Shown here: piece by piece, positions 36,095 to 47,409 of the stretch
Layout of the letters: each line of letters opens with the position of its first letter
Numbering within the stretch: position 1 is the first letter of the stretch
NCBI GenBank assembly: GCA_036417435.1
Contig: CM070900.1
Span: 119,304,315-119,368,314, forward strand
DNA: 64,000 nucleotides
Origin: Inia geoffrensis
Lineage: Eukaryota > Chordata > Mammalia > Artiodactyla > Iniidae
Reading direction: 5' to 3'
Notes under the pieces: generated by a model
The model's input: the letters and a program-made list of their open reading frames with translations, nothing else
The model's database searches: none
Told to the model about the DNA's origin: nothing
Position numbers and translations under genes: made by a program

Positions 36095-36841
36095 TTCCTT
36101 CCAGAGAAGAACTGGAAGGCCAGTCATTGTTGAGGATGTGGAGCAACAAGACCTTATTTATTTATTGCTGGTCAGGGTGCAGAATGGTAGAGCCACTTTG
36201 GAAGAGCATTTGACAGTTTCTCATAAAGCTAAACATAGTCTTAAAAAATAATCCAACCATTATTATCTTAGAGTCTTACCAAATTGTTATGAAAACATGT
36301 CCACAAAAAACCGTACACAGATCTGTGCAAAAGTTTTATTCATACTCACTAAAACTGGAAGCAAACAAGATGTCCTTAGATAAATTAAAAATATAAATTA
36401 TGGTACATTCATACATTTGACTACCACTCAACAATAAAAAAGGATAAACTATAAAGTCATGTAAAAACTTAGAAAAATCTTATATGAATACTGCTAAATG
36501 AAAGAAGCCAGAGTGGAAAAGCTACATACTGTATGAGTCTATTTAGAGGACATTCTAGGAAATGTAAAAGTATAGAGACAGTAAAAGATAAGTGATTGTA
36601 GAAATTTGGAGGGGTGTGTTGAGATTCTTGGAGATGTTGATATTATTGCATATGATACTCTAATGATAGAAGCATAATACTATGAATCTGTCAAAACTCA
36701 TAGAACTTTATAGCAGAGTGAACGTTAATGCATGCAAACTTAAAAATACATATATTAAGGAGATAGTGGAATCCCATGATGGAATGCAGATTGTGACAAA
36801 AGAATCTAATTGTTTATGAAATGACATCAGTGAAGTGCATG

Positions 36842-36875
<34 letters not shown>

Positions 36876-37215
36876 TGAGAGGGTGGGGCAAGATATGTGG
36901 AAAAACTGGCCCAAGTACCTTTGCAGGGAAATGGAGTCTATAAGACCAAAGACAAAAGGAACTCTATATATAAGCACCCTACTCTAACTGATGAAGTTCT
37001 CTATCGTGGGAGCATTGATTACAAATTCAGAAATCACTATACACGTATATGTGAATGAAACGATTAAGCAAATGGTTGGCAGAGAGTAAAGAAGGATTGA
37101 TCACCCTTGTAGGGGGCATTACAATTGAGGAGAAGGCTAGATTGTTCTGTGTGGTAATGGATTAAAGTTGAAGGTATCAATATAAACTCAAGTTTAAATT
37201 AATATAGATACAGAT
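36095..37215 (+). mobile_element. Old L1 ORF2 end and 3' UTR (plus)
   Basis: Starts in the 'gtggagcaacaagaccttatttat..attgctggtcagggtgcagaatggtagagccactttggaa' segment (the NVNW..Y...W.FLK region of ORF2) and runs through 'gaagccagagtggaaaagc.acatactgtatgag', 'aagtacctttgcagggaaatggagtctataagacca', and 'aatatggattaaagttgaaggtatcaatataaactc'. These are landmarks of old mammalian L1 3' UTRs. A (TG)n tract at 36843-36874 interrupts it and a TA tract follows its end. Confidence 0.7.
36843..36874. repeat. (TG)n microsatellite
   Basis: About 16 perfect TG units inside an old L1 3' UTR. Confidence 0.95.
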
Positions 37216-37226
37216 GTATATACATA

Positions 37227-37281
<55 letters not shown>
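37216..37281. repeat. (TA)n / (TATACA)n microsatellite
   Basis: AT dinucleotides with a few TACA interruptions. Long TA tracts can extrude cruciforms and vary in length. Confidence 0.92.
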
Positions 37282-38727
37282 GAAGGTGGCTATACACACA
37301 TATATTTCTGTGTCCTAAAGAACTGAAACCACAGTAGCAATGAGCGCAGCTAGAACCCCGATTTTTTTTCTAATATCGTTTCTCCAAGAAAAGGAACAAA
37401 GAGTCTCTGGAGAAAGCACTGATTCTTGGGCTGGTCAGGGAACATACAAGATACACTGGAGCATCCTGTAATGTCAGAAAGTAAGGACATAAGTTTTTTT
37501 AAACGATGGAGGTGTGTCAAAGGAACACATGAGCCAACTGAAAGAGTCCCATTTACAGATTTGAGCAACCAAATTAACTAGCATTGGATTGTAACCTAAA
37601 TTATAAAGTTATTACCTATAAGTTAATTCTAATATATAAATAGATGATTGAATAAATAGACAAATGGGGCAAATAGGAAAATCTATTGTTTAGAAAAATT
37701 TCCAATAATTTATGTAGATACTTCTAACGAATTGAAGCATAACTCCCCACTCCTTAAGTATGGGCCTACATAGTGACTTCCTTTCAAAAACATGATAGGT
37801 AAAGAGGAAAAATTAAACTGTATTTGTTTCTATGCTATATACACCTATAAATAGATTTTATATTACCAGCATTGTTAATAACAATGATTCTAAATTGCTT
37901 CCTTTATTTGTTTTGGTTGGTTACCTTTTCTTGTTAACAGAGAAATGATAGTTACATTCTAGCAGGAAAACAGAGAATTCAAACAAAAAATAACAATGTA
38001 TTTTTAGAAGCAGAGGATGCTATTTAAAATCAATTTCATTGTATTATGACACTGTCAACAAAATATTGTTCCCTTGACATTTCAGCTCAACACTTCAAAA
38101 TTCTAAATGTAGTAAAAATTTCAAGACGTTTTCTTCAAATTTAAATTTTTTTTCCCTCAGAGCCTGAGCCCATATGTCAAATTCTCTCACCACAAATACA
38201 GAAGGAATAAAAGTCTGCAGTTTGCATTTGAATATTTTAAAGAAATACTGGAGAAAAAGATGACTAGTGTGATCCAATAATATTTTCAGATTCCTACAGA
38301 TTGATTCCTTTAAAGTATATTATGAAGGGGTTACAAATAATGACACTTTACAAATACAGATACCAAATATAGATTCTGTTGAAAGCTTCTGAAGGATTAC
38401 TGATCACTAATACATTGAAAAATAAATTATTATAGTCATATACTGTGTCTTTCTGTCCTAAGGGGAAAACATTGTACTTCATAGACAAATGTTAGAAGTA
38501 CTTAGGAGATCCTTCCTTATTACTTATTGAAGCTTTACTCAATACATACAGTGTAATTTTTCTAAAATTCTGGCAAAGTTTACTAACAACTCTGCCAGCA
38601 GTCATTTCAATGAGAAGGTGATGAATTTGTATTTTTCTATTTCCTTTGTAAGAAATGATATCTCATTCACTCTGTTCCATTTGAGATATATAAATATTTG
38701 GATTTTAAAAATGTACTCCCCCCTCTT
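37282..38727. other. No recognisable gene
   Basis: AT-rich DNA. Frames of 60-72 codons lack motifs. Confidence 0.5.
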
Positions 38728-38878
38728 CAGTTGACCCTTGAGCAATGTGGGGGTTGGCACACTGACCCTCTACACAATGGAAGATATTCATATAACTTAT
38801 AGCTGGCCCTCCATAGGTGCAGTTCCTCCATACATGCAGTTCCTGCATATCCGGGCATTCCACCAACTGCAGATCATG
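38728..38878. mobile_element. Tigger/pogo-type MITE fragment
   Basis: Begins CAGTTGACCCTTGAGCAATG and later has 'ggccctccataggtgcagttcc' and 'gcatatccgggcattccaccaactgcagat', matching the terminal and subterminal pieces of the Tigger-derived short elements (CAGTTGACCCTTGAACAA...GGCCCTCCGTATCCGCGG...). The right end is missing; an old L1 begins at once. Confidence 0.6.
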
Positions 38879-39392
38879 AACAAATCTGGAAGTATCATGT
38901 TCCCTGATTTCAAATTCCATTACAAAACTCTTGTAATTACAACACTATGGTACTGACATAAAAACAGACCCACAGATTAATGGAACAGAGAGCCCAGAAA
39001 AAAACTCACACATATATGGTCAACTAATTTACAACAAAGGAGACAAGATTATACAATAGGGAAAAGACAGTCTCTTTAATAAATGGTGTTGAGAAAATTG
39101 GACAGACACATGCAAATAATGAAACTGGACCAGTATATTATGCCATACACACAAAATTAATTCAAAGTTGATTAAAGATTTGAACCTATGAATGACTCAA
39201 AACCATAAAGATTCTTGACAATGATTTTAGCAGTGATTTTTGGATTTGATGATAAAAGATATGATTATGTACACAAAAAATTCTAAGAAATTTACCAAAA
39301 AATAAGACATAAGAGAATTTAGCATGATACACAATGTAAAAAAAGTAAAATCTCTTATATCTATGTATTATCAACAAACAACAGGAAACTGA
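38879..39392 (+). mobile_element. Old L1 ORF2 fragment (plus)
   Basis: Corresponds to the ORF2 region after the polymerase: 'cctgatttcaaa.t.cattacaaaac' (LPDFKLYYKA), 'actatggtactgacataaaaacagaccca' (TVWYWHKNR), 'ggaacagagagcccagaaa' (WNRIESPE) and 'aataaatggtgttgagaaaattggaca' (NKWCWENW). Many stops interrupt it. Confidence 0.7.
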
Positions 39393-40440
39393 AATTAAAA
39401 CAATGCATTATAATAGCATTAAACATTAAGGGTAAGTATAAAAAAATACATGAAAAAAATTATTACATTGATGTATACAAAATATTACCAAGGGATATTT
39501 TAAAAGACCTAAATCAATGGAATGATATATACCATATTCACTGATTGGAAAGTTCCATATTTTTAAAATGATGTCTTAGTATATTGTCTGAAGATTCAAC
39601 ACCCAACACCATCTCATTCAAACAACAGTAGGAGTTTAGTAAGAAGTTGACAAGCTGATTCTAAAACGTATGTATAAAATAGAAAGGATCTAGAATAACT
39701 AAGATAAAGTCTTGAACAAGAATAAAATTGGAAGACACAGAGTAGCAGGTTTCAAGATTACATACATATAAATACACAAGTATAATGTTGGAGAGTGTGC
39801 GCAGAAATAGACCCACAACTCTACTGTCAATTGATGTTCAATTAAGATACCAAGCAATTTATTTTGGACAAGAAAAGAAGAAAAATAACAAACTGTCTTG
39901 TAACTAGACAACCAAATAGTCAAATATGAAAAATAAATGAGTCTCCATTATTACCTTGCACTGTTTACAAAAATTAGCATGGATCATGATCCTATAAAAG
40001 TTCCAGACTTTACATAAAGTCATAGACATAAAATCTTCTGGAACTATAAAGCTTCCAGAATAAAACAAGATTAGATCTTAGTGAATTTAGAGAAGACACT
40101 GGATATTCTGAGTAAAGAAAGTAAAAATTGATAAATGTTACTGCATCAACTTTTAAAACCTTCTTCTCATGATAAAAACTACTTTAAAAGCTACCAAAAA
40201 TATAGAACTCTATTAACTAATATTCATGTTGAAGTATTTAGGGAAAATTATTCTTATGACTATAATTTACTTTGAAATATATTCAAAACAGGATGGATTA
40301 ATGGATTAATAGAGAAACCAAGTATAGTTGCACATTAAAGGTAAGATCTAGGTGTGGTTATACAGGTGTTCATTGTAAAATTATTTAAATTTGGCTATTT
40401 GAATTTTTTCATAATAAAATTTGGGAGGAATTTTTTTTTT
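39393..40440 (+). mobile_element. Second old L1 fragment (plus), ORF2 to 3' end
   Basis: Restarts upstream in ORF2 relative to the previous fragment ('acaatgcattataatagcattaaacattaagg', then 'gacctaaatcaatggaatgatatataccatattca.tgattggaa'), proceeds through the same YYKA..VW region, and ends with 'ggtgttcattgtaaaatt...gaattttttcataataaaatttggg', a typical old L1 3' terminus. Because it repeats segments seen in 38879-39392, it is a separate insertion or a duplication. Confidence 0.6.
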
Positions 40441-40488
40441 AATTAAAGGGGAAACTAAAGAAAGGGAGAAAATGTTGTAGTGCATAGT

Positions 40489-41279
40489 ATGATATTGTGA
40501 TTTATAATTAGAATTTATTTGGTCTTTGTCCCCATTTCTGGCACAGAGCCCATAAAACTCTTGGAATTTACTAAGTGATGAAATTGATAAAGGTGACATT
40601 GGTTATGTCAATGAGGTGACTTTGGTGAAACACCTAGATGACTTAAGTTTGGGGGCTAGTTGCCTGAGCATCCAACCATGTGATTAGAGGATTGGAAGTT
40701 TTCAGCTCCACCCGCTGACCTCCGGGGAAGGGAGAGAACCTGAAGGTTGAGTCAATCAACAATGGTGAAAGATTTAATGAATCATGAATATATAATGAAG
40801 CCTCCATAAAAACCCTAAATGATGGGATTCAGAGAGCTTCTGGATTGGTCAACACATGCTGATTTGGGGAGAGTGGCATGCTCAGAGAGCATGGAATTTC
40901 CATGCTCCTTCCCACCTATCTTGTGCTATGCATCTTTTCCATCTGATTTTTCCTGACATATTCTTATATAATAAACCAGTAATCTAGTAAGTAAAATATC
41001 TCTAAGTTCTGTGAGCCACTCTAAGCAAATTAATCAAACCAAACAAGGGGACCATTGGAACTTCAAATCTGTAGCTTATCAGCCAGAAGCATAGGTGATA
41101 ACTTGAGCTTGCTACTGGGGTCCAAAGGGGAGGGACAGTCTTGTGATATGGTGGAATTGAATGCTATCTCTGGGTAGGTAGTGTCAGAATTGAGTTGAAT
41201 TGTAAAACACCCAGCTAGTATTGGGAAACCCTCTCCCTTAACACACACACTGGAACTGGGTGCAGAACACATTACACAG
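40489..41279 (+). mobile_element. Solitary LTR of an old endogenous retrovirus
   Basis: About 790 bases from TGATATTGTG to an end near ACACATTACACA. Familiar LTR blocks are present: 'catgtgattagaggattggaagttttcagctccaccc', 'aatgaagcctccataaaaaccctaaa', 'agagagcttctggattggt', a polyadenylation signal in 'ataataaaccagtaatctagtaagtaaa' near 40970, and 'gtgtcagaattgagttgaattgta'. There is no gag, pol or env sequence on either side, so it is a solo LTR formed by recombination between two LTRs. I recognise the layout but will not name the subfamily. Confidence 0.7.
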
Positions 41280-41284
41280 GTTTG

Positions 41285-41615
41285 AGAAATGACTTGTAAC
41301 CAGAATATATGAGACTTCTATATTTAAATAGGGAAGAAGTAATCCATTCAACTAAAAAATGGGAAAAAAACTTGAAATGACATTTCAGAGAGTAAGCTAT
41401 CTAAGTGGCCAATAAGAAAATGAAGACATTTTCAATACCATCATTCATTAAATATATGACATTTAAACCATAGTAAGGTACCAATATACACCTACCTAAA
41501 TTTTCTAAAATAAAAATATTGACAGCACCATGGGAATATCAAATAACTGGTTCTCAACATATAATGTATACTCTCACATATAATCAGCCATTCTACTTTT
41601 CAGTATTTACCAAAG
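41285..41615 (+). mobile_element. Old L1 ORF2 3' fragment (plus)
   Basis: 'aaccagaatatatgagacttctatat', 'aatccattcaactaaaaaatgggaaaaa', 'agtggccaataagaaaatgaag' and 'tggttctcaacatataatgtatactctcacata' follow the order of the ORF2 C terminus. It stops abruptly where the minus-strand L1 copy 3 begins. Confidence 0.6.
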
Positions 41616-42920
41616 GTTGTGCTTTCCTAAGAATTTGTCCATTTCTTTCAGGTTGTCCATTTTATTGGCATATATTTGCTTGTAGTAATCTCTTGTGATC
41701 TGTTGTATTTCTACAGTGTCAATTGTTACTTCTTTATCATTCTTAATTCTATTGATTTGAGTCTTCTCCCTTTTTTTCTTGATGGGTCAGGCTAATGGTT
41801 TATCAATTTTGTTTATCTTCTCAAAGAACCAGCTTTTAGTTTTATTGCTCTTTGCTATCATTTCTTTCATTTCTTTTTCATTTATTTCTGATCTGATCTT
41901 TATGATATCTTTCCTTCTGCTAACTTTGGGGGTTTTTTGCTCTTTATTCTCCAATTGCTTTAGGTGTAAGGTTAGGTTGTTTGTTTGAGATGTTTCTTGT
42001 TTCTTGAGGTAGGCTTCTATTGCTATAAACTTCCCTCTTAGGACTGCTTTTGCTGCATCCCATAGGTTTTGGGTCATCGTGTTTTTACTGTCATTTGTTT
42101 CCAAGCACTTTTTGATTTCCTCTTTGATTTCTTCAGTGATCTCTTGGTTATTAAGTAGTGTGTTGTTTAGCCGCCATGTGTTTGTATTTTTCACAGATTT
42201 TTTCCTGTAATTGATATCTAGTCTCATAGCATTCTGTTAGGAAAAGGTATTTGATACAATTTCAATTTTCTTAAATTTACCAAGGCTTGATTTGTGACCC
42301 AGGATATGATCTATCCTGGAGAATGTTCTATGAGCACTTGAGAAGAATGTGTATTCTGTTGCTTTTGGATGAAATGTCCTAGAAATATCAATTAAGTCCA
42401 TCTTGTTTAATGTATCATTTAAAGCTTGTGTTTCCTTATTTATTTTCATTTTGGATGATCTGTCCATTGGTGAAAGTGGGGTGTTAAAGTCCCCTACTAT
42501 GACTGTGTTACTGTCGATTTCCCTTTTTATGGCTGTTAGTGTATGCCTTATGTATTGAGGTGCTCCTATGTTGGGTGCATAAATATTTACAATTGTTATA
42601 TCTTCTTCTTGGATTGATCCCTTGATCATTATGTAGTGTCCTTCTTTGTCTCTTGTAATAGTCTTCCTTTTAAAGTCTATTTTGTCTGATATGAGAATTG
42701 CTACTCCAGCTTTCTTAAGATTCCCATTTGCATGGAATATCTTTTTCCACTCCCTCACTTTCAGTCTGTATGTGTCCCTAGGTCTGAAGTGGATCTCTTG
42801 TAGACAGTATATACACAGGCCTTGTTTTTGTATCCATTCTGCAAGTCTATGTCTTTTGTTTGGAGCATTTAATCCATTTAAATTTAAGGTAATTATGGAT
42901 ATGTATGTTCCTATTACCAT
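41616..42920 (-). pseudogene. L1 copy 3 ORF2 5' part, endonuclease domain mostly open
   Basis: 42237-42920 is open for 227 codons from MVIGTYISIITLNLNGLNAP and covers almost all of the endonuclease domain: NLNGLNAP, QEIHF (catalytic Glu), GVAILISDKI, VGDFNTPLSPMDR, TFFSSAHRTFSRIDHILGHK. It breaks exactly at the conserved Ser-Asp-His triplet, where Asp and His are replaced by a stop and Gln. After that 41787-42227 is open for 146 codons (linker to the polymerase) before another stop. The polymerase domain is absent. The domain would nick DNA at TTTT/AA sites if complete. Confidence 0.9.
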
Positions 42921-42978
42921 TTTCTTAATTGTTTTGGGTTTGTTATTGTACGTCTTTTCCTTCTCTTGTGTTTCCTGC

Positions 42979-44198
42979 CTAGAGACGTTCCTTTAGCATT
43001 TGTTGTAAAGCTGGTTTGGTGGTGCTGAATTCTCTTACCTTTTGCTTTTCTGTAAGGTTTTTAATTTCTCTGTCAGTTGAATGAGTTCCTTGGTGGGTAG
43101 AGTAATCTTGGTTGTGGGTTTTTCCCTTTCATCACTTTAAATATGTCCTGCCACTCCCTTCTGGCTTGCAAAGTTTCCGTTGAATGATCAGCTGCTAACC
43201 TTATGGGGATTCCCTTGTACGTTATTTTTTGTGTTCCCTCGCTGCTTTTAATGTTTTTTCTTTGTATTTAATTTTTTAAATATCATTCCTTATTTTTTAT
43301 TAAGTAATTTATTTAATTTTGCTGTGTTGGGTCTTCGTTTCTGTGCAAGGGCTTTCTCTAGTTATGTCAAGCGGGGGCCACTCTTCATTCCAGTGTGCGG
43401 GCCACTCACTATCGGGGCCTCTTGTTGCAGAGCACAGGCTCCAGATGCGCAGGCTCCAGATGCGCAGGCTCAGTAATTGTGGCTCACGGGCCTAGTTGCT
43501 CCACAGCATGTGGGATCCTCCCAGACCAGGGCTCAAACCTGTGTCCCCTGCATTAGCAGGCAGATTCTCAACCACTGCTCCACCAGGGAAGCCCTGTATT
43601 TAATTTTTGATAGTCTGATTAATATGTGTCTTGGCATGTACCTCCTTGGATTTATCCTGTATGGGACTCTCTGTGCCTCCTGGACTTGATTAACTATTTC
43701 CTTTCCCATATTAGGGAAGTTTTCAACTATAATCTCTTCAAATGTTTTCTCAGTCCCTTTCGTTTTCTCTTCTTCCGGGACCCCTATAATTAGAATGTTG
43801 GTTCGTTTAATGTTGTCCCAGAGGTCTCTGAGATTGTCCTCAATTCTTTTCATTCTTCTTTCTTTATTCCACTGTGCAGTAGTTATTTCCACTATTTTAT
43901 CTTCCAGGTCACTTATCCTTTCTTCTGCCTCAGTTATTCTGCTATTGATCCCTTCTAGAGAATTTTTAATTTCATTTCTTGTGTTGTTCATCACTGCTTG
44001 TTTGCTCTTTAGTTCTCCTAGGTCCTCGTTAAATGTTTCTTGTATTTTCTCCATTCTATTTCCACGATTCTGGATCATCTTTACTGTCATTATTCTGAAT
44101 TCTTTTTCAGGTAGACTGCCTATTTCCTCTTCATTTGTTAGGTCTGCTGGGTTTTCACCTTGCTCCTTCATCTCCTGTGTGTTTCTCTGTCTTCTCAT
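42979..44198 (-). pseudogene. L1 copy 3 ORF1, split by a SINE
   Basis: The start MRRQRNTQEMKEQGENPADL is at 44198 and the stop at 42979-42981. Removing the SINE (43277-43594) and one duplication leaves 888 bases. The open part (43595-44198) holds the N-terminal region, a clean coiled coil (SRITEAEERISDLEDKIVEI) and the RNA recognition motif (LIIGVPEEEK), ending at RHILIRLSKIK where the SINE enters. The C-terminal domain continues beyond it with frame damage. Confidence 0.88.
43263..43608 (-). mobile_element. Long CHR-type SINE (CHR-1-like) in L1 copy 3 ORF1
   Basis: At about 318 bases (43277-43594) this is longer than the other SINEs. On the minus strand it has the usual tRNA-derived head (GGGCTTCCCTGG) and a B-box region, but then a longer body ending in 'gaagacccaacacagcaaaattaaat'. 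TGTATTTAATTTTT is duplicated at 43263-43276 and 43595-43608. A 15-base unit (AGGCTCCAGATGCGC) is tandemly doubled at 43436-43465. CpG decay is heavier than in the short SINEs, consistent with an older subfamily. Confidence 0.9.
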
Positions 44199-46205
44199 TT
44201 TGCTTAACTTACTGTGTTTGGGATCTCCTTTTCACTGCCTGCAGGTTCATATTTCCCGTTGTTTTTGGTGTCTGCCCCCAGTGGCTAAGGTTGATTCAGT
44301 GGGTTGTGTAGGCTTCCTGGTGGAGTGGACTAGTGCGTGTGTTCTGGTGGATGAGGCTGGATCTTGTCGTTCTGGTGGGAAGGTCCACGTCTGGTGGTGT
44401 GTTTAAGGGTGTCTGTTGCCTTATTATGATTTTAGGCAGCCTCTATGCTAATGGGTTGGGTTGGGTTCCTGTCGTGCTAGTTGTTTGGCATAGGGTACAC
44501 AGCACTGTAGCTTGCTGGTCATTGAGTAGAGCTGCATCTTGGCATTGAGATGGAGATCTCTGGGAGATTTTTGTCGTTTGATATTACATGGAGCTCTGAG
44601 GTCTCTTGTGGACCAATGTCCTGAACTTGGCTCTCCCACCTCAGAGGTACAGTCCTGTTGCCTGGCTGGAGCACCAAGAGCCTGTCATCCACACAGATCA
44701 GAATAAAGGGAGACAAAAAAGAAAGAAAGAAAGAAAGAAGAAGATAAAATGAAATAAAATAAAAGATTAAAATAAAAATGCGTATTAGAACATTTTTTAA
44801 GTAATTAAAAAAAGGAAAGAATGAAAGAAGAGAGCAACCAAGCTGAAAAACAAATACACACAGTGATAACAAGCACTAAAATCTATCCTAAAAAACAAAC
44901 AAACAAACAAACAAAAACAGACAGACAGAACCCCAGGACATAAGAAAAAAAGAGAAAAAGGGAAAAAAATATATATCGTTTCTCCCAAAGTCCACCTCCT
45001 CAATTTGGGATGATTTGTTGTGTATTCAAGTATTCCAGAGATGCAGGGTACATCAAGTTATTTTGGAGATATAATCCACTGCTCCTGAGGCTGCTGGGAG
45101 AGATTTCCCTTTCTCTTCTTTGTTGGCACAACTCCTGGAGTTCAGCTTTGGATTTGGACCCACCTCTGCATGTAGGTCGCTTGAGGGCATCTGTTCTTTC
45201 CTCAGACAGGACGGGGTTAGTGGAGCAGCTGATTCGGGGGCTCTGGCTCACTCAGGCTGGGTGGGAGGGAGGGGTACGGATGCGGGGCGAGCCTGCAGCG
45301 GTAGAACCCAGCATGGCGTTGCACCAGCCTGTGGCGCGCCGTGTGTTCTCCCCAGGAAGTTGTCCCTGGATCGCGGGACCCTGTCAGTGGTGGGCTGCAC
45401 AGGCTCCCAGGAGGGGAGGTGTGGAGAGTGACCTGTGCTTGCACACAGGCTTCTTGGTGGCGGCAGCAGCAGCCTTAGCATCTCATGCCCATCTCTGTGG
45501 TCCAAGCTGATGATAGCCGCGGCTTGCACCAATCTCTGTAGCTCCTTTAAGCGGCACTCTTAATCCCCTCTCCTCATGCACCAGGAAACAAAGAGGCAAG
45601 ATAAAGTCTCTTGTCTCTTCGGCAGCTCCAGACTTTTTCCCTGACTCCCTTCCGGCCGGCTGTGGCGCAGTAGCTCTCTTCAGGCTGTGTTCACGCAACC
45701 AACCCCAGTCCTCTCCCTGGTATCTGACCTTCGAAGCCCAAGCCTCAGCTCCCAGCCCCCGCCTGCCCCGGCGAGTGAGCAGACAAGCTTCCCCGGCTGG
45801 TGAGTGCTGGGTGGCACCGATCCTCTGTGCGGGAATCTCTCCGCATTGCCCTCCGCACCCCTGTTGCTGTGCTCTCCTCCACAGCTCCGAAGCTTCCCCC
45901 CTCTGCCACCCACAGTCTCCACCCGCAAAGGGGCTTCCTAGTGTGTGGAAATCTTTCCTCCTTCACAGCTCTCTCCCACTGGTGCAGGTCCCATCCCTAT
46001 TCTTTTGATGCTGTTTTTTCTTTTTTTCTTTTGCCCTACCCAGGTATATGGGGAGTTTCTTGCCTTTTGGGAGGTCTGAGGTCTTCTGCCAGTGTTCAGT
46101 AGGTGTTCTGTAGGAGTTGTTCCACATGTAGATATTTCTGATGTATTTGTGGGGAGTAAGGTGATCTGCATGTCTTACTCTTCCACCACCTTGAAGCTCC
46201 TCTCC
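44199..46205 (-). promoter_or_regulatory. L1 copy 3 5' UTR
   Basis: About 2.0 kb, with the same CpG-rich distal kilobase (45100-46205) and A/GA-rich proximal tract (44706-44960, including AAAC repeats) as copies 1 and 2. A 166-codon frame at 45010-45510 on the plus strand and others are products of the GC-rich composition. Confidence 0.75.
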
Positions 46206-47409
46206 AGAGTTGTTTTCTGCTGCTTGTTGCCCTCTCACCTTTAGTCCTCCTTTTGCACTGTGCTTCAGATGGTCTGTCTCTTGTGGTTAACTTGCTATAA
46301 ATACTATTAGCTTTCTTGTTACTGACTGGCAGTTGTCTGTTGACAGGAATGAGGGTAGGGGATATTCTCCGCTATTCTGATTAAGCCTTAGTCTGTGGTA
46401 GGCACTGTACCTCTGGATCTAGGAAGCATTGCCTTTCCTGTGTTCCAGACTCTCCAGGGTGGTAACCTGAATCAGCATGCATTGTTACCTCTGCCTTAGA
46501 GTCAGACTGTTTTGTTTTTCTGGTCTCTTTCCCCAGCTGCAGTGGATTCTCTTCATTGATGCATGAATTGTGACAGTTTTTGTTGCTTTTTTCCCCATGA
46601 TTTAATGCTTTTTTCCCCATAAAGAAGATAGAATTCTCATGGATTATTCTACCTTTCCTACAATGGTTGCTGCTTCCCTTCCCCAGTTCTGCATCATTAG
46701 TGAACAATCTTTGCTGTGAGAGCTAGCGGGGTTCATGGAGAAAAATCCTGTAAGAAGGTACAGAACCCCCTATATTTGCAGAGTCGAGGGACTTCAACCT
46801 TGTTCACCAGTGCATGCTTGATGTACACCAACAATTTACTAGTCATCCTAGCAAGCTCTTCTTACTAGTGTCCAGCTGCCTCTTGCCCTAGTGAGTCTGT
46901 GCTTGCATCTCATCTCTCCCAGCAGGCAGCTCTCTCTCCTTAGATTTTAGGTTTCCTATAAACTAATCACTCCAATAGTTTAAGAAAAGTTGTGAACTTG
47001 CTCTATGACTTCCTTTTTTTGTTGTTGATGTTTAAGTTTAGGAGTGACACTGCTCACACCTCTTTCTGTCTCCAAGCGAAAACTGGGAGACCAGAATGCT
47101 ATAATGATATTAACTGAGTATGCATGCTCAAAGTCATCAGGTAAATTCATTTAAGCTGAAACACTAATCTATTATTTTCAAATTACATTTATTTTCTATA
47201 CTATACCAACTAGAACTTATTTACATATTGCCTTGTTTTATTTTCTTATGAATAAGTTATGTCTTATGAAAGACTACAAATTTTGAAAATGAAAAGTTAT
47301 AATGTATATTAGTTTTTTATATCAAGAAACAGCATCCAATATTAGATTACATGGTCCTATATTCTACAATTTAATTAGATTTTTATGCTTTTATATAAAT
47401 TCTCATACA
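46206..47409. other. Unassigned; possibly a decayed L1 5' UTR on the minus strand
   Basis: 46206-47150 is less AT-rich than its surroundings and has a texture I associate with old L1 5' UTRs ('gattaagccttagtctgtggtaggcactgta', 'catgatttaatgcttttttcccc'), but I cannot confirm a family by eye. A 108-codon minus-strand frame (46381-46707) has no recognised motif. Confidence 0.35.

Larger units (their letters stand above)
41616..46205 (-). mobile_element. Cetacean L1 copy 3 (minus), 5' end intact, 3' half missing
   Basis: The 5' end (46205) reads GGAGAGGAGCTTCAAGGTGG on the minus strand. The 5' UTR, ORF1 and the first third of ORF2 follow. L1 similarity ends at 41616, in the segment before the polymerase (KCTTLP-like, equivalent to about 26860 of copy 2). 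There is no 3' UTR or A tail there, and no clear target duplication. Typical L1 truncation removes the 5' end; loss of the 3' end points to a later deletion or rearrangement. Confidence 0.9.
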
